In this document: positions 1-9,049 of the stretch, one piece after another
How positions within the stretch are numbered: the stretch's first letter is position 1
Layout: the number at the start of each line of letters is the position of its first letter
Program-made: the position numbers and the translations under genes
Assembly: GCF_030811595.1 (NCBI RefSeq)
Contig: NZ_JAUSRB010000002.1
Location: 2,542,001-2,606,000 of the forward strand
DNA length: 64,000 bases
Direction: 5' to 3'
Origin: Streptosporangium brasiliense
Lineage (GTDB): Bacteria > Actinomycetota > Actinomycetes > Streptosporangiales > Streptosporangiaceae
The notes under the pieces: model-generated
Told to the model about the DNA's origin: nothing
Database searches by the model: none
What the model saw: only the letters and a program-made list of their open reading frames with translations

Positions 1-1
1 C

Positions 2-853
2 GCGGGCGAGGGCGCCTCCCTGCTGGTCGACACGCTCTACGACCTGCCGCTCACCGCCGAGATGCTGTCCGGCATGGAGCCGATCACCGATCGGCACCCG
101 ATCGGCCACGCCGTGCTCACCCACGCCAACGGCGACCACACCCACGGCGGCCAGCTGCTCGCCGGCTCGGTGCGCGTCGTCGCCGCCGAGGGGACGGCGC
201 ACGAGATGCACACCGAGATGGCGCCGGAGCTGACCACGGCCCTGCAGATCATGGACCTCGGGCCCACGCTCACGCCGTACCTGCGCGAGCGCTTCGGGCC
301 CTTCGACTTCGGCGGCATCCGCCTGCGCACGCCCGACCAGACCTTCGACCGACGGCTCACCCTCGACGTGGGCGGGCGCGAGGTGCGTCTGCTCAACCTC
401 GGGCCCGCCCACACCGAGGCTGACACGGTGGTGCACGTACCCGACGCCGGCGTGCTCTTCGCCGGCGACCTGCTGTTCATCGGCGGCACGCCGATCGTGT
501 GGAGCGGACCCATCGCCAACTGGATCGCCGCCTGCGACACGATGCTCGCCCTCGACGCCCCGACCGTGGTGCCGGGCCACGGCCCGGTGACGGACCCCGA
601 CGGGATCCGCGCCGTGCGCGGGTATCTCAGCCACGTCGTCGAGCAGGCCGACGCCGCCCATGCCAAGGGCATGGACTTCCAGGAGGCCGCGTTCGGGATC
701 GACCTGGCCGAGTACGGCGACTGGCTGGACGCCGAACGGGTCGTGGTCAACGTCTACCGGCGCTACCGCGAGATCCACCCCGACCAGCCGGCACTCGACC
801 AGCTCGCCCTGTTCGGCCTGATGGCCGAATGGGACAGCCGGCGACAGCCGTGA
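2..853 (+). CDS. MBL-fold metallo-hydrolase, 5' end outside window
   Basis: The reading frame is open from the first bases, so the start lies upstream of the window. Early residues match the beginning of metallo-beta-lactamase-fold hydrolases. The metal-binding motif reads HANGDHTHGG, so Asn replaces the second His of the usual HxHxDH, as in some MBL subfamilies. A later GDLLF and a VPGHGPV segment fit the conserved Asp and His ligands. The C-terminal 80 residues are helical and Asp/Glu-rich. Substrate cannot be assigned. It is probably cytosolic, since no signal peptide is visible in the part present. Confidence 0.8.
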   Translation, partial: AGEGASLLVDTLYDLPLTAEMLSGMEPITDRHPIGHAVLTHANGDHTHGGQLLAGSVRVVAAEGTAHEMHTEMAPELTTALQIMDLGPTLTPYLRERFGPFDFGGIRLRTPDQTFDRRLTLDVGGREVRLLNLGPAHTEADTVVHVPDAGVLFAGDLLFIGGTPIVWSGPIANWIAACDTMLALDAPTVVPGHGPVTDPDGIRAVRGYLSHVVEQADAAHAKGMDFQEAAFGIDLAEYGDWLDAERVVVNVYRRYREIHPDQPALDQLALFGLMAEWDSRRQP

Positions 854-860
854 GCCCCGC

Positions 861-916
861 GAGCCGCGGGCCGTACGGGCTTCCACGACCCTCGTGAGCC
901 GCGGGCCGTACGGGCT
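861..916. repeat. Two 21-bp direct repeats behind the MBL gene
   Basis: The sequence GAGCCGCGGGCCGTACGGGC plus one T occurs at 861-881 and again at 896-916, a 35-bp period, starting 8 bp after the MBL stop codon. Each copy is itself partly self-complementary, so a terminator role is possible. Confidence 0.7.
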
Positions 917-1010
917 CCCGCGAGCGACCGGCGCCGGCGCCGTCGCCGGCGTGCTCGGGTTTGACCCCCGCTCCACGTACTCCTCTGATCTGAACTGAAG
1001 AGGTCCACTG

Positions 1011-1601
1011 ATGAGAATCCCGAACACCGCGCACACCTCCCGGCCCTGGCGGATCCATGAGCTCGCGCCTGACTTCCGGGTTGAGGACGTGTGGGCGCTG
1101 CCGACGCCGGGCGGTCCTGACGACCTCCCGCGGCTGGTGCGGCAGATGAGCTCCGGCGAGGGGCGCTTCTCCGGGGCCACCCGCGCGCTGTTCGCGCTCC
1201 GCTGGAAGCTCGGGGCGCTGCTCGGCTGGGACGGGCCCGGCTCCGGCATCGGCGCGCGGGTGCGGACGCTGCGCGACCGGTTGCCGGCGGATCTCCGCGA
1301 CGCTTCCCCCGGGCCGGACTTCCGCGCGGTCCCGTTCAGCTCGGTCTACCTGACGGACGACGAGTGGGCGGCGGAGATGGCCAACCGGACCGTGCACACG
1401 GTGATGCACATCGGCTGGGTCCCGGACGGGGCCGGTGGCCACCGCGGCCAGATGGCCGTGCTGGTGAAGCCGAACGGCCTCTTCGGGAAGGTCTACATGG
1501 CCGCGATCAGGCCGTTCCGGCACCTCATCGTGGACCCGGCGCTGGTCCGAATGATCGGATACGGCTGGCGGATGCGGGTCGGCGAGCGGGGCGCTGGATG
1601 A
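1011..1601 (+). CDS. DUF2867 family protein
   Basis: A 196-residue protein with the look of DUF2867 members: an early HxLAPDFRVEDVWALP segment, a mid-region with Trp-rich turns and a C-terminal GYGWRMRV. The family is common in actinobacteria, sometimes fused to NAD(P)-binding domains, and has no settled function. Start ATG follows GAAGAGG at suitable spacing. No signal peptide or membrane segment is seen. It stands alone with 150-190 bp gaps on both sides. Confidence 0.7.
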   Translation: MRIPNTAHTSRPWRIHELAPDFRVEDVWALPTPGGPDDLPRLVRQMSSGEGRFSGATRALFALRWKLGALLGWDGPGSGIGARVRTLRDRLPADLRDASPGPDFRAVPFSSVYLTDDEWAAEMANRTVHTVMHIGWVPDGAGGHRGQMAVLVKPNGLFGKVYMAAIRPFRHLIVDPALVRMIGYGWRMRVGERGAG

Positions 1602-1742
1602 CCGGATCCAGCGGCCACCGCGTTCAGGACGCTGACCGCTGAGCGCCGGGCCGACCACCACCTCCACCCGCGACGGCGGGCGGAAGGCGCCGTGACCGGC
1701 CACACCTGGAGCCGGTCCGGCCCGGACGCTCGCCGACGATCC

Positions 1743-1755
1743 GATATCCGATATC
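1743..1755. promoter_or_regulatory. Repeated GATATC site upstream of monooxygenase-like gene
   Basis: GATATCCGATATC, two 6-bp palindromes one base apart, lies 35 bp before the start at 1790, with related GATAC/GATCC elements on both sides. The position suits a regulator operator, but no regulator gene is next to it. Confidence 0.25.
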
Positions 1756-1789
1756 AGATACACCATCGAGAAACGCCAAGGAGCGCATC

Positions 1790-2068
1790 ATGAAGGTAGG
1801 AATGGTAGCAAGCCACTATCCGCACGCCTCTCACCGCGAGGAGTTCATCTCACGCGTCCACCAGGTCGCCGAGGTCTTCCGGGGGACAGCGGGATGCCTT
1901 TCAGCCGACTGCTGGGTGTCGGCCGACGCGGTGATCTCCATCGTGCAATGGGAGTCCGAGGACGCGTTCGCCGCGTCGTTCGCCGCCATAAAGGCGGCAG
2001 GACTGGACCTCGCCTATGACGAGCGCGAATCACGCCCTCGCGAGATTCTTCGACTCGTGGCGGCCTGA
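1790..2068 (+). CDS. Antibiotic-biosynthesis-monooxygenase-like (ABM) protein
   Basis: A 92-residue protein with the ferredoxin-like ABM pattern: an early VASHYP strand, a helix with HREEFISRVHQ, and a Trp-containing strand (IVQWESEDAF) followed by the second helix. Small ABM proteins are usually dimers that act on polyketide-like or haem substrates or are simple dabb-type stress proteins. Nothing here points to a particular substrate. The ATG follows GGAGCGC. The gene is followed by degraded sequence rather than an operon partner. Confidence 0.65.
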   Translation: MKVGMVASHYPHASHREEFISRVHQVAEVFRGTAGCLSADCWVSADAVISIVQWESEDAFAASFAAIKAAGLDLAYDERESRPREILRLVAA

Positions 2069-2269
2069 CCCCGGCAAAGCTTTTGAGTTCGCCCGTACGG
2101 CCCCGATGGGCGAGAGTACGGTGAAGCCCAGCCGCGGTGGCCGACCTGCCTTGGTCGCGACTGAACCGGCGATCGAGACGCGCCCGGAGCTCTTGTACGG
2201 CACGGCCACGATCGAAGGTCGCCCCGCGGCGCCCCACGTACGCCCGCGCGGCGATCTCAGACCCTGCCC

Positions 2270-2530
2270 GGCTGCTACGGGGTCACCGGGCGCGATCCGC
2301 TGGACGTGCTGAACGAGGAGTTCGACCAGGAGCACCCGGAGCCGGTGGCGGCGTCGACCTGCTGCGACATGACCGCCAGCCTGGACGGACACCTCCTCGA
2401 CGTCGACGTCCGCCTGATGGAGATCCACTCTCGGTACGGCCCCGAACACCTGGTCAGCCGCTCGATCGCCAACGCGACCCCGTGCGTCACCTCGGCCGTG
2501 CGCGCCGACCAGGCCGCGGCGGAGCAGAGG
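2270..2530 (+). pseudogene. C-terminal remnant of an HD-domain phosphohydrolase
   Basis: The open frame before the HIT gene encodes a stretch resembling the C-terminus of actinobacterial HD-domain proteins: a CDMTASLDG segment, then VDVRLMEIHSRYGPEH and LVSRSI. In the family these lie at the end of a roughly 200-residue protein. The N-terminal part with the HD motif is absent, and 2069-2270 holds no recognisable coding sequence. I read it as a truncated pseudogene; the family match is from memory of the motif. Confidence 0.45.
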
Positions 2531-2575
2531 CGCGGCCTGGTCGGACGGCATGCCGACCTCATAGCATCGGACGAC

Positions 2576-3025
2576 ATGACGACCTTCTCGGGCTGTTACA
2601 CCTGCGATCAGGAAGCGCAGTTCGACACGCTGCCGCCACGGGAGAGGATCGCGTTCGACGATCACTGGCGTGTCGCCCACGCGATCGGTACGGCGCTGCC
2701 GGGGTGGCTGGTGCTGGTCCCCCGGCGCCATGTCACGACCGTCGCGCACCTGAGCGATGCCGAGGCGTCCACGCTGGGTCTGTGGCAGGTCCGCCTGTCG
2801 CGGGCGCTGCGGGAGGCGACCGGCTGCGTGAAGACCTACGTGGTGCAGTTCGCCGAATTGGAAGGCTTCAACCACGTGCACTTCCATGTCGTGCCACGCA
2901 TGCGTGACCTGCCGGAGGACCTCCGCGGTCCCCGGGTGTTCGGGCTCATGGGGCGCACCGGGGCCGACGGCGTCCAGGCCGATCAGATGGACGAGATGGC
3001 CGTCACGCTCGGCCGGCTTCTCTAG
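2576..3025 (+). CDS. HIT family protein
   Basis: A 149-residue histidine-triad protein. The C-terminal half carries HVHFHVVPR, the HxHxHxx nucleotide-hydrolase/transferase motif. The N-terminal CYTCDQEAQF is typical of HIT proteins with a zinc-binding start. I chose the ATG at 2576, not the longer in-frame GTG at 2306, because the upstream 90 codons belong to a different family (HD remnant). HIT proteins hydrolyse nucleoside-phosphate conjugates such as AMP-lysine or ApnA. The stop overlaps the convergent gene behind it by four bases. Confidence 0.85.
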   Translation: MTTFSGCYTCDQEAQFDTLPPRERIAFDDHWRVAHAIGTALPGWLVLVPRRHVTTVAHLSDAEASTLGLWQVRLSRALREATGCVKTYVVQFAELEGFNHVHFHVVPRMRDLPEDLRGPRVFGLMGRTGADGVQADQMDEMAVTLGRLL

Positions 3026-3522
3026 TAGCCGCGGCTCTCGGCCGCCTGGCGGATCTTCGCGCTGCCGTACTCCCCACGCCGCAGGCATCCCGGACACGGG
3101 CAGGGGAACCTGCCGTGGGCGTCGGGCATGTATCGCCAGCCGGTGACCCGGTTGACCCCCCGGACCCGGTGGATCTCCTTGGCGCCGATCGCCCGGGAGA
3201 CGAACACCTCATACCCGCGGGCGTCCTCGCACCCGGCGATCAGGGCCGCGGCCTCGGCGCTGGGAAGCTCCTGATGGGCCCGTCCATAGCGGCCCACGGA
3301 CACGGGCTCGTCGTCGGGCAGCCGGAAGTCGACGGCGACCATCGTGCGCCGCCCACCACGCCGCAGCTCTCGGCCCCACTGGTGGGTGAGCTGGTAGGAG
3401 GGCAGGATCGGCAGGCAGAACACCCCGGCCGTGCCCTCGTAGCCTCGGCTGCGGGCGCGGACGCCGGCCCGCCGTATCGAGCGGACGTCGTCGGCCGAGG
3501 TGAGGTGCGTGAACAGGGTCAT
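3022..3522 (-). CDS. Conserved hypothetical protein
   Basis: A 166-residue protein I cannot name. It begins with MTLFTHLTSADDVRSIRRAG, reminiscent of ADP-ribosyltransferase-like folds (Thr/His start, RxAG helix). It continues with VFCLPILPSYQLTHQW, a VAVDFRLPDDEPV strand and a C-terminal CPCPGC cluster that could hold zinc. Orthologue-like proteins with the same YMPDAHGR segment occur in actinomycetes as far as I recall. GGGGAA precedes the ATG. The ART-like reading is a guess from pattern only. Confidence 0.6.
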   Translation of the reverse strand: MTLFTHLTSADDVRSIRRAGVRARSRGYEGTAGVFCLPILPSYQLTHQWGRELRRGGRRTMVAVDFRLPDDEPVSVGRYGRAHQELPSAEAAALIAGCEDARGYEVFVSRAIGAKEIHRVRGVNRVTGWRYMPDAHGRFPCPCPGCLRRGEYGSAKIRQAAESRGY

Positions 3523-3787
3523 CGGGCGTGTTCCCCGGATATCGTCTCCACCATGATCGGCACTTTACGAGTGCCGACAAGACATGACCAACGGGTTTTG
3601 GCTCCGGCGCGAAGACCGCGACCTCACTCACCGTGAGTGAGGTATGAGGACAACGTGAGTGAGGCATGAGACAGGAGGAGCGCGAGGAGATCGAGGCGAC
3701 AGCCCTCCGGCGTCCTCTCTGGCCGTTCGCAGCCGTCCCGGCGAGAGGACGGCACGTCGGAAGCGGTGCGGTGGCCACCGCAGCGGG

Positions 3788-4270
3788 TCAGCTCACCCCG
3801 CCCACGATGGCCTTGCCCTCTCGTGCCGCCGCCGCGTAGAACGGCCCGAGGTCCTCGAACCCCTCATAAGTGCCGTCTGTCGCGTCCCGCCGGGCGGCGC
3901 CGAATCCCCATCCCTCGCCCATCAGGCCTTGCGCGATGGCCGTCACCTGGCCGGGATCGAGGACGAAGGCCGGACCGTAGTCGAACTCGTACCCCTCCAC
4001 GTCGTTCTCGCCGTCCTCGCCGGTCGCCGCCGCGAGCCAGGGATAGCACTCCTTCCACTGCGCACTCTCATGCTCGGCCTTGGCTCTGCCCTCCGCGATG
4101 GCGTTGAGGGTTCGGTAGTCATCTCCGAACATGTCGGTTTCCGGCTGGAAGCCGACGGGTGCCTGCCCGTTATCGAAGAAGATCTCTCCGATCAGATCAG
4201 GGTCCGCCTGTACGGACTCCAGCAGCTCGACATCGATCTTCGCGAGGTTCAACCACATCGACATGATCAT
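3788..4270 (-). CDS. DUF1877 family protein (YfbM-like)
   Basis: A 160-residue acidic protein. The MWLNLAKIDVELLE start, the central YPWLA and the FDYGPAFVLDPGQV segment fit DUF1877, a family of unknown function also represented by E. coli YfbM. Three closely spaced Met codons (4270, 4264, 4258) are possible starts; none has a strong Shine-Dalgarno sequence. It is isolated from its neighbours. Confidence 0.65.
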   Translation of the reverse strand: MIMSMWLNLAKIDVELLESVQADPDLIGEIFFDNGQAPVGFQPETDMFGDDYRTLNAIAEGRAKAEHESAQWKECYPWLAAATGEDGENDVEGYEFDYGPAFVLDPGQVTAIAQGLMGEGWGFGAARRDATDGTYEGFEDLGPFYAAAAREGKAIVGGVS

Positions 4271-4470
4271 GAATGGTAGCCGTGCCGGTCGAGGCCGAGA
4301 TACGCCTGGCGGAGATCCGCTCCCGATGTGGTCCCGAGCGTCTGGTCAGCCGGTCGCCGACCGATTCTCGGACGCCAAACCCTCATGCGGCTGGACAGAC
4401 CGTGACCGCCCGACGACAGCGCGCAGGTTGAAGATCAAGTTAATCGGCGACCGCGCGGTCCGACGGGTGA

Positions 4471-5421
4471 TCAGGAGGCGCTGTGAAGCTCCGCGGACTG
4501 TTCCTTGATGGTCTCGGTGATCCAGGAACGGTAGTGGGTCACGTCGGTCCAGATGCCGACTCCCGGCTCACCCTTGGGGTTGGTGGAGCAGCCGGCGCCG
4601 CCGTCCATGCGGTCCTCCACGTCGTCGCCATCGCGTGAGGTGGCTCCGATCAGCTCCCACCGGCCGCCCACCCTGCGGATCTGCGGACCTCCGGAGTCGC
4701 CGTTGCACGCGCTGGCCGCACGCCCGCGGCGCTCGCCGGTGCACAGCTCGCTGCCGCGGTTGAGGGAGGCGCACCGGTTGTCGGGCACGCGTACGGTGTC
4801 GAGCTCCTGCAACCGCCGAGGGCCGTTCTTGCAGGTCGGATTGTTCCTGTCCTCGCATGCCATGCCCCAGCCGATGACGCGGCTCGGCTCGCCCACCCGG
4901 CCGGGGTCGTCGGCGATGCGGATGGGCTCGAGGTCCACCTGCCGGTCCAGCTGGACCAGCAGGATGTCGTTCTCGAACTTCCCGCTCCGGCCGGGTCCGT
5001 CGTGGCCGGGATAGGTGATGACACGCTTCACACCGGTGAGGGCTCCGCCCTCGTCGCGGTCGAGAGAGCCGACCCGCACCTGCGTCCTGCCAGGCTTCAT
5101 GAGTCCCTTGCAGTGGGCGGCGGTGACGACCCAGTCCGGGGCGACAAGGGAACCGCCGCAGTGGTGGCCGGGCAGCCCTCGCAGCCGGAAGGAGGCCATG
5201 AACGAGTAGGGCTCCGGCGCAGCACTCCCACCGATGATGGAGGGGTGGCCTGCGCCCGCTGAGCGGGCTGAGACCGCCTCGTGGACGGTGGCCGCGGCGG
5301 CCGTTGTGGCGGTGGTCAGTGCGAGCCCGGTGGCCATGAGGGCGGTGAGCACCGCTGATCGTCTGCCAGTTGCCCTGAACACAGATCTCCCATCAGTTGA
5401 GGGGTGCGGCTGGGGAGACAC
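4471..5421 (-). CDS. Secreted trypsin-like serine protease (S1 family)
   Basis: A 316-residue precursor with an Arg-rich N-terminus, a hydrophobic stretch (about residues 21-43) ending in Ala residues, and the activation-like sequence IIGG. The catalytic triad is visible: His in VVTAAHC, Asp in NDILLVQLD, Ser in GDSGGP. Several Cys residues fit S1A disulphides. It should act outside the cell as a protease; specificity is not obvious because the S1-pocket Asp region is not clear. No inhibitor or regulator gene is adjacent. Confidence 0.88.
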   Translation of the reverse strand: MSPQPHPSTDGRSVFRATGRRSAVLTALMATGLALTTATTAAAATVHEAVSARSAGAGHPSIIGGSAAPEPYSFMASFRLRGLPGHHCGGSLVAPDWVVTAAHCKGLMKPGRTQVRVGSLDRDEGGALTGVKRVITYPGHDGPGRSGKFENDILLVQLDRQVDLEPIRIADDPGRVGEPSRVIGWGMACEDRNNPTCKNGPRRLQELDTVRVPDNRCASLNRGSELCTGERRGRAASACNGDSGGPQIRRVGGRWELIGATSRDGDDVEDRMDGGAGCSTNPKGEPGVGIWTDVTHYRSWITETIKEQSAELHSAS

Positions 5422-6194
5422 CTCGAACGTTCCGTGATTCGATCACGGTTCTTGGGCGGCGAGCTCAACCGGTGGCAGCCGCACTGGCCCAGCTCACCCA
5501 CCGGTCCGCGCCGCGGACTTCCGACAGCGGCGAGTCGGGCGGTTTCCCGGTGATCGGACCAGAAGCACCCACCGGCTCGGCACGCAGCCACCCAAGGCTA
5601 CCTGCGGCCCGACGTCGATGAGCCAGGCCGACCAGGACCATGTGCACCGCGCTGACCTGGTGCGTTATCGGCCAAGATGTCGCCCGCGGCATCCCGCCGC
5701 CGAGACTGACCGCCGGTGGGACGCCGCCCCCGCCGGTGATCACAGGGGGCTTGGAGCCGGTCTCGCCTCGGTCGACCGGTGGCGAGCAGCGGCTCATGGA
5801 GTCGGCCCCTGCCGCCGGCCCGGTGTCAGTCGCGTAACCGCCGTCAGCACGTCACGCCCGAGCCGGAGCCCGGCCCTTGGAGCGGAAACCCTCGCGGGAT
5901 CGCGTCGCAGAGCATAGACAAGGTCCCGCACAACGCCTTGACGCCTTGACGCCTTACGGCCGTTGAAACGCCTGCGCTCGGGATGGCGGTAGCGGCGTCC
6001 GACCGCCGGGAGAGACGGATCGACCCGTCGCCAGAGCCCATCGGAATCCCTGAGAGAGCACACGCCGAGCCCCAGGTCGCCGGTGCCAAAGGGCAGGCGG
6101 CGGTGGCCTCCCTGACTTTCGCCGAATGGACCGAATAAGAAGAATCCAGGGCAAATGTGATCCCAATGTCATAAAGATCCGCCATCGTGGAGGA
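5422..6194. other. Gene-poor stretch
   Basis: About 770 bases between divergent genes. Open frames exist on both strands, but none shows a recognisable domain, a ribosome binding site and consistent codon use together. I see no RNA gene or strong hairpin. Its 3' end (about 6090-6194) is AT-richer and probably holds the FUSC promoter. Confidence 0.5.
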
Positions 6195-7292
6195 GTGCGG
6201 ACGTGGCTCAGTGATCAAGTTAGGAAACGGCTGGGCACGTTCGGCCTCATTGCGCCATCCATCGCGCAGTGCGCCGTGGGTGCCGCGCTGGCCTGGATCG
6301 TCGCCGTTCATCTGCTCGGTCACGCCCACCCCCTCTTCGCGCCCATCTCCGTGATGATCTGTGTGGGTGTGGGGCTCGGACAGCGGCTGCGCAGGGTGGT
6401 CGAGCTGGTGGTCGGCGTCAGTCTGGGCGTGGGCATCGGCGACCTGCTGGTGTCCTGGATCGGCTCGGGCCCCTGGCAGATGGCGCTCGTGATCGCGCTG
6501 GCCATGACCATCGCGGGACTGCTGAACAGCGGTGAGCTGTTCGTGTCGCAGGTCGGGTCGTCCGCGGTGCTGGTCGCCATGCTGGTGCCGGGCGAGGACG
6601 TCGGCGGGCTGGACCGGATGGCCGACGCGCTCACCGGCGGCGTCATCGGCATCATCGCGGTCGCCTTGCTGCCCGCCAGCCCGCTCACCATCGTGGGCAA
6701 GCAACTGTCCGGCGTGCTCGACGCCCTCTCCACCGTGCTGGAGCAGGCGGCGGAGGCGATCGAGAAGCGCGATGTGGACCTGGCCGCCGAGGCCCTGGAG
6801 TGCGGACGCAAGACCCAGACGGCGGTCGAGGAGTTCGAGGCGGCGCTGGAGAACGGCAAGGAGATCATCATGATCTCACCGCTGCGCTGGCATCACCGGG
6901 CCAGACTGACCAGGTACGAGACCGCCGCCGTACCGGTGGACCTGGCGCTGCGTAACGCGCGGGTGCTGGTCCGCCGCACGCTCGCGGCGCTGGGCGAGGC
7001 CAGCCCGCCACCGGCCGCGCTGGCCGAGTCGCTGCGCGAGGTCTCGGAGGCGGCGCTGCTGCTCCAGCTCGAACTGGGGGCCGGACGCGAACCGATGCTG
7101 GCCAGGCAGGCGCTGCTTGCCGTCGCCGCGCGGGAGCGGCCCAGAAACCTGGGCTTCTCCGCGAACGTCACCATCGCGCAGCTGCGCTCCATCGCTGTCG
7201 ATCTGCTGGAGGCGACCGGCATGGACCACGACGCGGCCTCGGCCGCGCTGACCCCGCTGAACGAGCCGAGCGACGAGAGCACGCGCGGCTGA
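6195..7292 (+). CDS. FUSC/aromatic-acid-exporter-like membrane protein
   Basis: About 365 residues. The N-terminal half has five or six hydrophobic segments with short loops (APSIAQCAVGAALAW, PISVMICVGVGLGQ and similar), as in FUSC-type proteins. The C-terminal half is a soluble helical domain with a long coiled-coil-like segment. Family members are implicated in export of aromatic acids or unknown substrates. An ATG at 6126 gives a longer product, but those 23 codons have low third-position GC unlike the rest, so I prefer the GTG at 6195. Its GGAGGA lies too close for a normal ribosome binding site, so the start remains open. Confidence 0.72.
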   Translation: MRTWLSDQVRKRLGTFGLIAPSIAQCAVGAALAWIVAVHLLGHAHPLFAPISVMICVGVGLGQRLRRVVELVVGVSLGVGIGDLLVSWIGSGPWQMALVIALAMTIAGLLNSGELFVSQVGSSAVLVAMLVPGEDVGGLDRMADALTGGVIGIIAVALLPASPLTIVGKQLSGVLDALSTVLEQAAEAIEKRDVDLAAEALECGRKTQTAVEEFEAALENGKEIIMISPLRWHHRARLTRYETAAVPVDLALRNARVLVRRTLAALGEASPPPAALAESLREVSEAALLLQLELGAGREPMLARQALLAVAARERPRNLGFSANVTIAQLRSIAVDLLEATGMDHDAASAALTPLNEPSDESTRG

Positions 7293-7331
7293 GGCCGAAC
7301 AGCCCGAAGACTCGCCGGCTCGGCGCGCTGG

Positions 7332-7710
7332 TCAGTAGATCTGCTCCATCCGGACCACGGCATCGTTGACGATCTTGAAGAAGCGGCGGGACAGCTCCAA
7401 CGCCTCCTCCCTGGACCCCGCCTCGATCAGCGCGGACCCGCCCGACGGCCCCTCCGCCTCGGCGAAGGGGCCGTCGGTCACCGTGAGTCCGCCACCGGCG
7501 GACTTGAGCACGCTGTCTCCCTACCACCGGCGGACCTGAGCAGGCTGTCTCCTACCACCGGCGGACTTGAGCAGGCTGTCTCCCAACTCCATCCCGCCGA
7601 TGGCCGGCGGCACCCCGGCCTGTGCCGGCTCCTGGATGAACGTGCCCATCTCGATCCGGAGCGTCTCGTCCGCCTTCTGCTCGCTCACGCTCGTCACGAG
7701 AGATCGCATG
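7332..7710 (-). pseudogene. YciI/DGPF-like gene broken by a tandem triplication
   Basis: Start ATG at 7710 follows GGGAG. The first 40 codons run to GDSLLKSAGG. A 31-32 bp segment then occurs three times, after which the gene resumes with LTVTDGPFAEAE and ends in VRMEQIY. The two extra units add 63 bases, so frame is kept overall, but the unit junction creates an in-frame TAG. With one unit the gene would be an intact protein of about 100 residues with the DGPF signature of the YCII-related family. Confidence 0.75.
7492..7586. repeat. Three copies of a 31-32 bp tandem repeat
   Basis: Units begin at 7492 (32 bp), 7524 (31 bp) and 7555. They share CCACCGGCGGACYTGAGCA and GCTGTCTCC. They differ by single bases, so the duplication is not brand new or is diverging. 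Confidence 0.9.
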
Positions 7711-7808
7711 CCGTACTCCCATTCCTTTCCGGCGGCCCTGGCCTTCCTGCATTCCCTGTCACATCGCTTGGGCGACGTGTAGGCAGAGCCACGAAAGGAA
7801 CCGGGAAC

Positions 7809-8456
7809 ATGACCAGCACGATGACCCGCAGCTCCGCCTCCACGCGCACGCTGCTCACCGCCGCTGCGGCCGCCATGCCCGTCTGGACCGTGGTCGCTCT
7901 TGCGCAGGCGTTCACCCGTGAGGGCTTCGACCTGGTCCGCCACCCGTTCAGCCAGTTCGCCACCGGCTCGCTCGGGTGGATCCAGATCACCAACTTCCTG
8001 ATCGTCGGCTCGTTGCTCGTCGCCGGTTCCTTCGGGTTCCGCGGGGCCCTGTACGGCGAGCCCGGCGGCACCTGGGTGCCGCGCCTGACGCTGGCCGCCG
8101 GCATCGGAATGATCGGGGCGGGCGTCTTCGTCATGGATCCTGCCGACGGCTTCCCCGTGGGTACGCCCGCCGGGCCGCCGGCGGCGATGAGCTGGCACAG
8201 CATCATGCACATGGTGACGGGGGCGGTGACGTTCATCGCCCTCGCCGCGGCGTGCTTCGTCCTCGGCCGGTACTTCACCCGCACCGGCGCCCGCGGCACG
8301 GCCGTCGCCTCCCGCCTGGCCGGTGTGGCCCTGATCGTGGGTGACGGCTGGGCGATCACCGGCGGGCACGCCGGCTCGGTGACACTCGCCACGGGGGTCA
8401 TGATCGCGATGGCCTGGGTCTCCCTGGTCGCGGCCCGCTTCCGCAAGTCCGCCTGA
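7809..8456 (+). CDS. DUF998 family membrane protein
   Basis: A 215-residue protein with six hydrophobic segments. A FDLVRHPFSQFATGSLGWIQ segment and the later DPADGFPVGTP and SWHSIMHM fit DUF998, integral membrane proteins of unknown function. The pattern His-Pro-x-Ser near helix 1 and His-x-x-x-His in the middle is typical. GAAAGGAACC precedes the ATG. It heads a co-directional run with the DHFR-like and DUF1801 genes, with 56 and 110 bp gaps. Confidence 0.8.
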   Translation: MTSTMTRSSASTRTLLTAAAAAMPVWTVVALAQAFTREGFDLVRHPFSQFATGSLGWIQITNFLIVGSLLVAGSFGFRGALYGEPGGTWVPRLTLAAGIGMIGAGVFVMDPADGFPVGTPAGPPAAMSWHSIMHMVTGAVTFIALAAACFVLGRYFTRTGARGTAVASRLAGVALIVGDGWAITGGHAGSVTLATGVMIAMAWVSLVAARFRKSA

Positions 8457-8512
8457 ATCACACCACTCCATCCCTCTGAACCACACACCACTTCATCCCT
8501 GAGGAGAAACCC

Positions 8513-9049
8513 ATGAGGAAGATCGTTTCCGGACTGTTCGTCTCGCTGGACGGCGTCGTGGAGTCGCCCGAGACGTGGCACTTCCCCTACATGAACGAGG
8601 AGATGGGCGCGGCGGTCATGGCGATCCAGGCCGAGGCGGACACGCTCCTGCTGGGCCGGGCCACCTACGAGTCCTTCGCCGAGGTCTGGCCCCACCGGAC
8701 CGGCGAGATGGCCGACCAGCTGAACAACATCCCCAAGCTGGTCGCCTCCACCACCCTGCAGAAGGCGGAGTGGAACAACTCCACCTTGATCAGCGGAGAT
8801 GTGATCGACGAGCTGAGGAGGACGAAGGAGCGGCCGGGCAAGAACATCAGCATCACCGGCAGCATCACGCTGACCAGGATGCTGCTGCGTGCGGGCCTCA
8901 TCGACGAGCTCCACCTGATGGTCCACCCGATCGTGCTCGGCACCGGAACCCGGCTGTTCGACGAGAGCACCGGCCGCCTGCCGCTCAAGCTGGTCGATTC
9001 GACCACCTTCAAGTCCGGTGTCCTGAACCTCCATTACCAGCCCGCCTAA
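8513..9049 (+). CDS. Dihydrofolate-reductase-like (RibD C-terminal domain) protein
   Basis: A 178-residue protein of the RibD-C/DHFR-like family: KIVSGLFVSLDGVVESPE at the start, then LLGRATYESFAEVWP, NISITGSITLTRMLL and a C-terminal LHLMVHPIVLGTGTRLF. Such proteins bind NADPH and are usually stand-alone reductases of unknown substrate in actinobacteria. GAGGAGAAACCC precedes the ATG. The last codons form the first unit of a tandem repeat that continues into the intergenic region. Confidence 0.85.
   Translation: MRKIVSGLFVSLDGVVESPETWHFPYMNEEMGAAVMAIQAEADTLLLGRATYESFAEVWPHRTGEMADQLNNIPKLVASTTLQKAEWNNSTLISGDVIDELRRTKERPGKNISITGSITLTRMLLRAGLIDELHLMVHPIVLGTGTRLFDESTGRLPLKLVDSTTFKSGVLNLHYQPA

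Noticed and set aside
37..750. Long open frame on the minus strand across the MBL gene
   Set aside because: It is Ser/Arg/Pro-rich with no domain and is the usual antisense shadow of a GC-rich gene.
5465..5917. Overlapping open frames in the gap before the FUSC gene
   Set aside because: No ribosome binding site, no domain, and frames on both strands are equally open.
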